In this document: positions 4,930 through 5,828 of the stretch, in pieces
Layout: the number at the start of each line of letters is the position of its first letter
Numbering within the stretch: the first letter of the stretch is position 1
Source: Corynebacterium accolens
Lineage (GTDB): Bacteria; Actinomycetota; Actinomycetes; Mycobacteriales; Mycobacteriaceae
Length of the DNA: 5,828 nt
Direction: 5' to 3'
NCBI RefSeq assembly: GCF_030515985.1
Contig: NZ_CP100376.1
Location: 2,351,629-2,357,456, forward strand
The notes under the pieces: model-generated
Databases searched by the model: none
What the model was told of the DNA's origin: nothing
What the model saw: the letters and a program-made list of their open reading frames with translations, nothing else
Program-made: the position numbers and the translations under genes

Positions 4930-5409
4930 GTGATCCGCTTCCAGTTTGTCTATGACCACCGAACCGAATACTCGGTTAAGCGGATGTGCCACGTTTTAAA
5001 GCTGAATCGTTCCTCGTTTTACAAGTGGGTGAGCACCCGCAAAAAGCGCAGGTTAAAAATATATTCTGACGGTCTTATTGGTGCAAGAATCACAACCATC
5101 TTCGATGATGAGCATGGTCTTTATGGGGCTAAACGCATCGCCGCAAGCCTTAAGGAAGACCCGGTGTATACCCCGGTCAATCACAAGAAGGTTGCACGCA
5201 TCATGAAATCCATGGGACTAAAAGGCTTTAGCAAACGGCGTCGATGCATCACCACCAGGCGCAAGCCTGGTCACCGTGTCATGCCGGATTTACTAGGCCG
5301 CAAGTTCACCGCTGACGAGCCGAACCGTGTGTATGTCGGCGACATTACCTACCTGCCGTGTAAGGGCGGCAAGAACATGGACCTGACCCCCAGATGGTGG
5401 ACACCTTGA
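4930..5409 (+). pseudogene. IS3-family OrfB transposase, 3'-truncated
   Basis: OrfB is the catalytic (DDE integrase-type) part of the IS3 transposase. From the in-frame GTG 4930 it reads VIRFQFVYDHR...VKRMCHVLKLNRSSFYKW (1-33), the typical start of OrfB, then the HTH_21 region HGLYGAKRIAASL...VARIMKSMGLKG (62-99) and the first catalytic Asp in VYVGDITYLP (D138). At residue 150 (base 5379) it runs into the left end of the next IS3 derivative and stops after nine foreign residues at TGA 5407-5409. A full OrfB has about 280-300 residues, so the second Asp and the Glu are missing and the product is inactive. The frame is open upstream to 4780 in overlap with orfA. OrfB lies in +1 phase to orfA, not the -1 phase usual in this family. 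Confidence 0.88.
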
Positions 5410-5448
5410 AACCAGCATCTCGCTGGGGAAGTGAGGTACCTTTCCACC

Positions 5449-5541
5449 ATGCCACGCAAGACCTACACCGAGCAGTTCAAGCGCGACGCAGTCTCGTTGT
5501 ACGAGACACGCGCCGGCGGCACTCCTGGTGCAATCTTGTAG
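5449..5541 (+). pseudogene. N-terminal remnant of an IS3 OrfA
   Basis: ATG 5449 opens MPRKTYTEQFKRDAVSLYET, clearly the start of an IS3 OrfA (compare MSRHSEQFKRDAVALYENN of the upstream copies). GAGGT about ten bases before the ATG may serve as ribosome binding site. After about 26 residues the family pattern is lost and TAG at 5539-5541 ends a 30-residue ORF. The helix-turn-helix and zipper are gone, so no function is expected. Confidence 0.75.
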
Positions 5542-5594
5542 CGCCTGATGTCTTTGAAGCCGAGACTTCAACTACACTGACCAAAGCAGCATAG
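5536..5594 (+). pseudogene. C-terminal remnant of an IS3 OrfB
   Basis: In the frame ending at TAG 5592-5594 the last residues read LVAPDVFEAETSTTLTKAA. (A/S)P(D)VFEA is the usual tail of IS3 OrfB behind the catalytic domain, comparable to VSPVDFEAQL in the remnant near 3280. It follows the OrfA fragment with no space, marking the deletion junction at about 5530-5542, and it is followed by the right terminal repeat at the normal short distance. Confidence 0.6.
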
Positions 5595-5632
5595 CTAACC
5601 CCCGATGTGTCCACTGTCCGGGGGTCAGGCCC

Positions 5633-5785
5633 GGTGGCTTTAAAGTCAGTGTTTCTACAGCTGCTGACAGTATGGCGTTCGATTCGACCAAGTTTAAGAA
5701 GACTCATCCTGACTTGTACCGCGAGTATGCGACGAAGAAGCGTCGTGGTGCGACGCGGCTGATACTTACGAGGGTAAAAGAGTGA
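5633..5785 (+). pseudogene. C-terminal tail of a gene cut by the IS, possibly a phage-type nuclease/recombination protein
   Basis: Just outside the mini-IS the frame reads GGFKVSVSTAADSMAFDSTKFKK followed by THPDLYREYATKKRRGATRLILTRVKE and a TGA at 5783-5785. The pattern FDSxxFKxxHPDLYxxY...TR is one I associate with the C-terminal tails of phage exonuclease-like proteins (YqaJ-type and related recombination nucleases), but it is only a tail and no catalytic residue is visible. The 5' part is missing: the frame comes out of the IS end at 5632. The stop overlaps the next start (TGATG), as in an operon. The identity is tentative; that this is the 3' end of a former real gene is well supported. 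Confidence 0.55.
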
Positions 5786-5828
5786 TGCGACTGATGTATG
5801 AGCCTGAATATCCCAGTAGGCAGGCCCG
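5785..5828 (+). CDS. Start of an unidentified gene, continues beyond the window
   Basis: ATG 5785 shares its A with the TGA of the preceding tail (TGATG), a layout typical of translational coupling in phage-like operons. GAGGG at 5769-5774 lies about ten bases upstream as a possible ribosome binding site. The 14 visible residues (MRLMYEPEYPSRQA) are too few to name a family. Confidence 0.5.
   Translation, partial: MRLMYEPEYPSRQA

Larger units (their letters stand above)
4184..4935 (+). repeat. 376-bp tandem duplication of an IS3 left end plus orfA
   Basis: Unit one (4184-4559) and unit two (4560-4935) align without gaps at an offset of exactly 376 bp. I count 13 differences by eye, about 96.5 percent identity. 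Each unit contains the left terminal repeat (GGACCTGACCCC...GGTGGACACC), a hairpin (CCAGC region, stem CCCAG/CTGGG), the orfA gene and the first bases of orfB up to GTGATC. Several differences are changes of two adjacent bases and alter amino acids, which suggests two older, diverged copies of the IS brought together, not a fresh slippage duplication. Confidence 0.9.
4184..5378 (+). mobile_element. IS3-family element(s): double left end, truncated right side
   Basis: Reading left to right: terminal repeat, orfA (intact), second terminal repeat, orfA (with stop), orfB cut at residue 150. The right end is absent because another IS3 derivative begins at 5379. No matching target duplications are seen. 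The most likely history is insertion of one IS3 copy into or beside another and later loss of the right half. Confidence 0.8.
5379..5632 (+). mobile_element. Internally deleted IS3 derivative (mini-IS, MITE-like)
   Basis: A 254-bp element with both ends. The left end GGACCTGACCCCCAGATGG and following TGGACACC (5379-5402) matches, with a few differences, the inverse of the right end GTGTCCACTGTCCGGGGGTCA-GGCCC (5608-5632). Inside are the leader hairpin, the first 26 or so residues of an orfA and the last 17 or so of an orfB, with everything between deleted. The orfA differs from the upstream one, so this is a related but different IS3. No direct target repeats flank it (left ACAT, right GGTG), so rearrangement followed insertion. 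It could be moved only by a transposase supplied elsewhere. Confidence 0.75.

Noticed and set aside
5293..5707. Minus-strand ORFs of 76 and 92 codons over the mini-IS
   Set aside because: They cross IS boundaries, have no motifs and are opposite to recognised transposase pieces.
1..5828. tRNA or rRNA gene as integration site
   Set aside because: No stretch with T-loop (GGTTCGA-type) and acceptor arms in the right spacing was found by eye on either strand.

Overview
The window looks like a piece of an actinobacterial accessory region, most likely from Corynebacterium or a close relative. This rests on the style of the IS3- and IS256-family transposases, the moderate GC content of the flanking genes, and the SWIM-associated helical-repeat protein at the left edge. 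The genus is inferred from family resemblance, not from a database match.

Left part (1-1920). The window opens inside a gene for the C-terminal part of a helical-repeat protein, probably the C-terminal region of a SWIM zinc-finger protein. It is followed by an intact RelB-type ribbon-helix-helix antitoxin with candidate operator half-sites at its start. The overlapping RelE-type toxin gene is recognisable but broken by a stop after 16 codons and later frame changes, so this looks like an antitoxin without a working toxin. An AT-rich stretch follows.

Defence module (about 1818-2949). This is the most interesting part. A good vegetative promoter (TTGACG-16 bp-TATACT) faces a short leader that folds into a strong bulged hairpin with a GAAA loop and a U-rich tail. 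Directly after it, with a strong ribosome binding site, lies a 342-residue Abi_2 (AbiD/AbiF-type) protein with the HEPN ribonuclease motif R-x4-H. The layout matches the known pattern of abi-associated structured RNAs in front of Abi_2 genes, where the RNA is thought to act as a regulator or antitoxin. Such RNA-toxin pairs have been proposed as relatives of Cas13 systems. The sequence supports the layout; the function is inferred.

IS graveyard (2950-5632). After about 230 bp without a recognisable gene, and a GC-rich palindrome cluster, there are: the C-terminal end of an IS3-family OrfB with two terminal-repeat-like segments in a row; the 3' two thirds of an IS256-family transposase on the minus strand, cut off before its first catalytic Asp; a 376-bp tandem pair of IS3 left ends (terminal repeat plus orfA), the second carrying a stop at codon 5 but joined to a truncated orfB; and a 254-bp internally deleted IS3 derivative keeping only its ends. 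None of these elements seems able to move by itself.

Right edge (5633-5828). A truncated C-terminal tail of a gene, possibly a phage-type nuclease or recombination protein, overlaps by one base the start of another gene that runs off the window. The IS insertions and deletions have therefore removed the 5' part of a former operon, perhaps of prophage origin.
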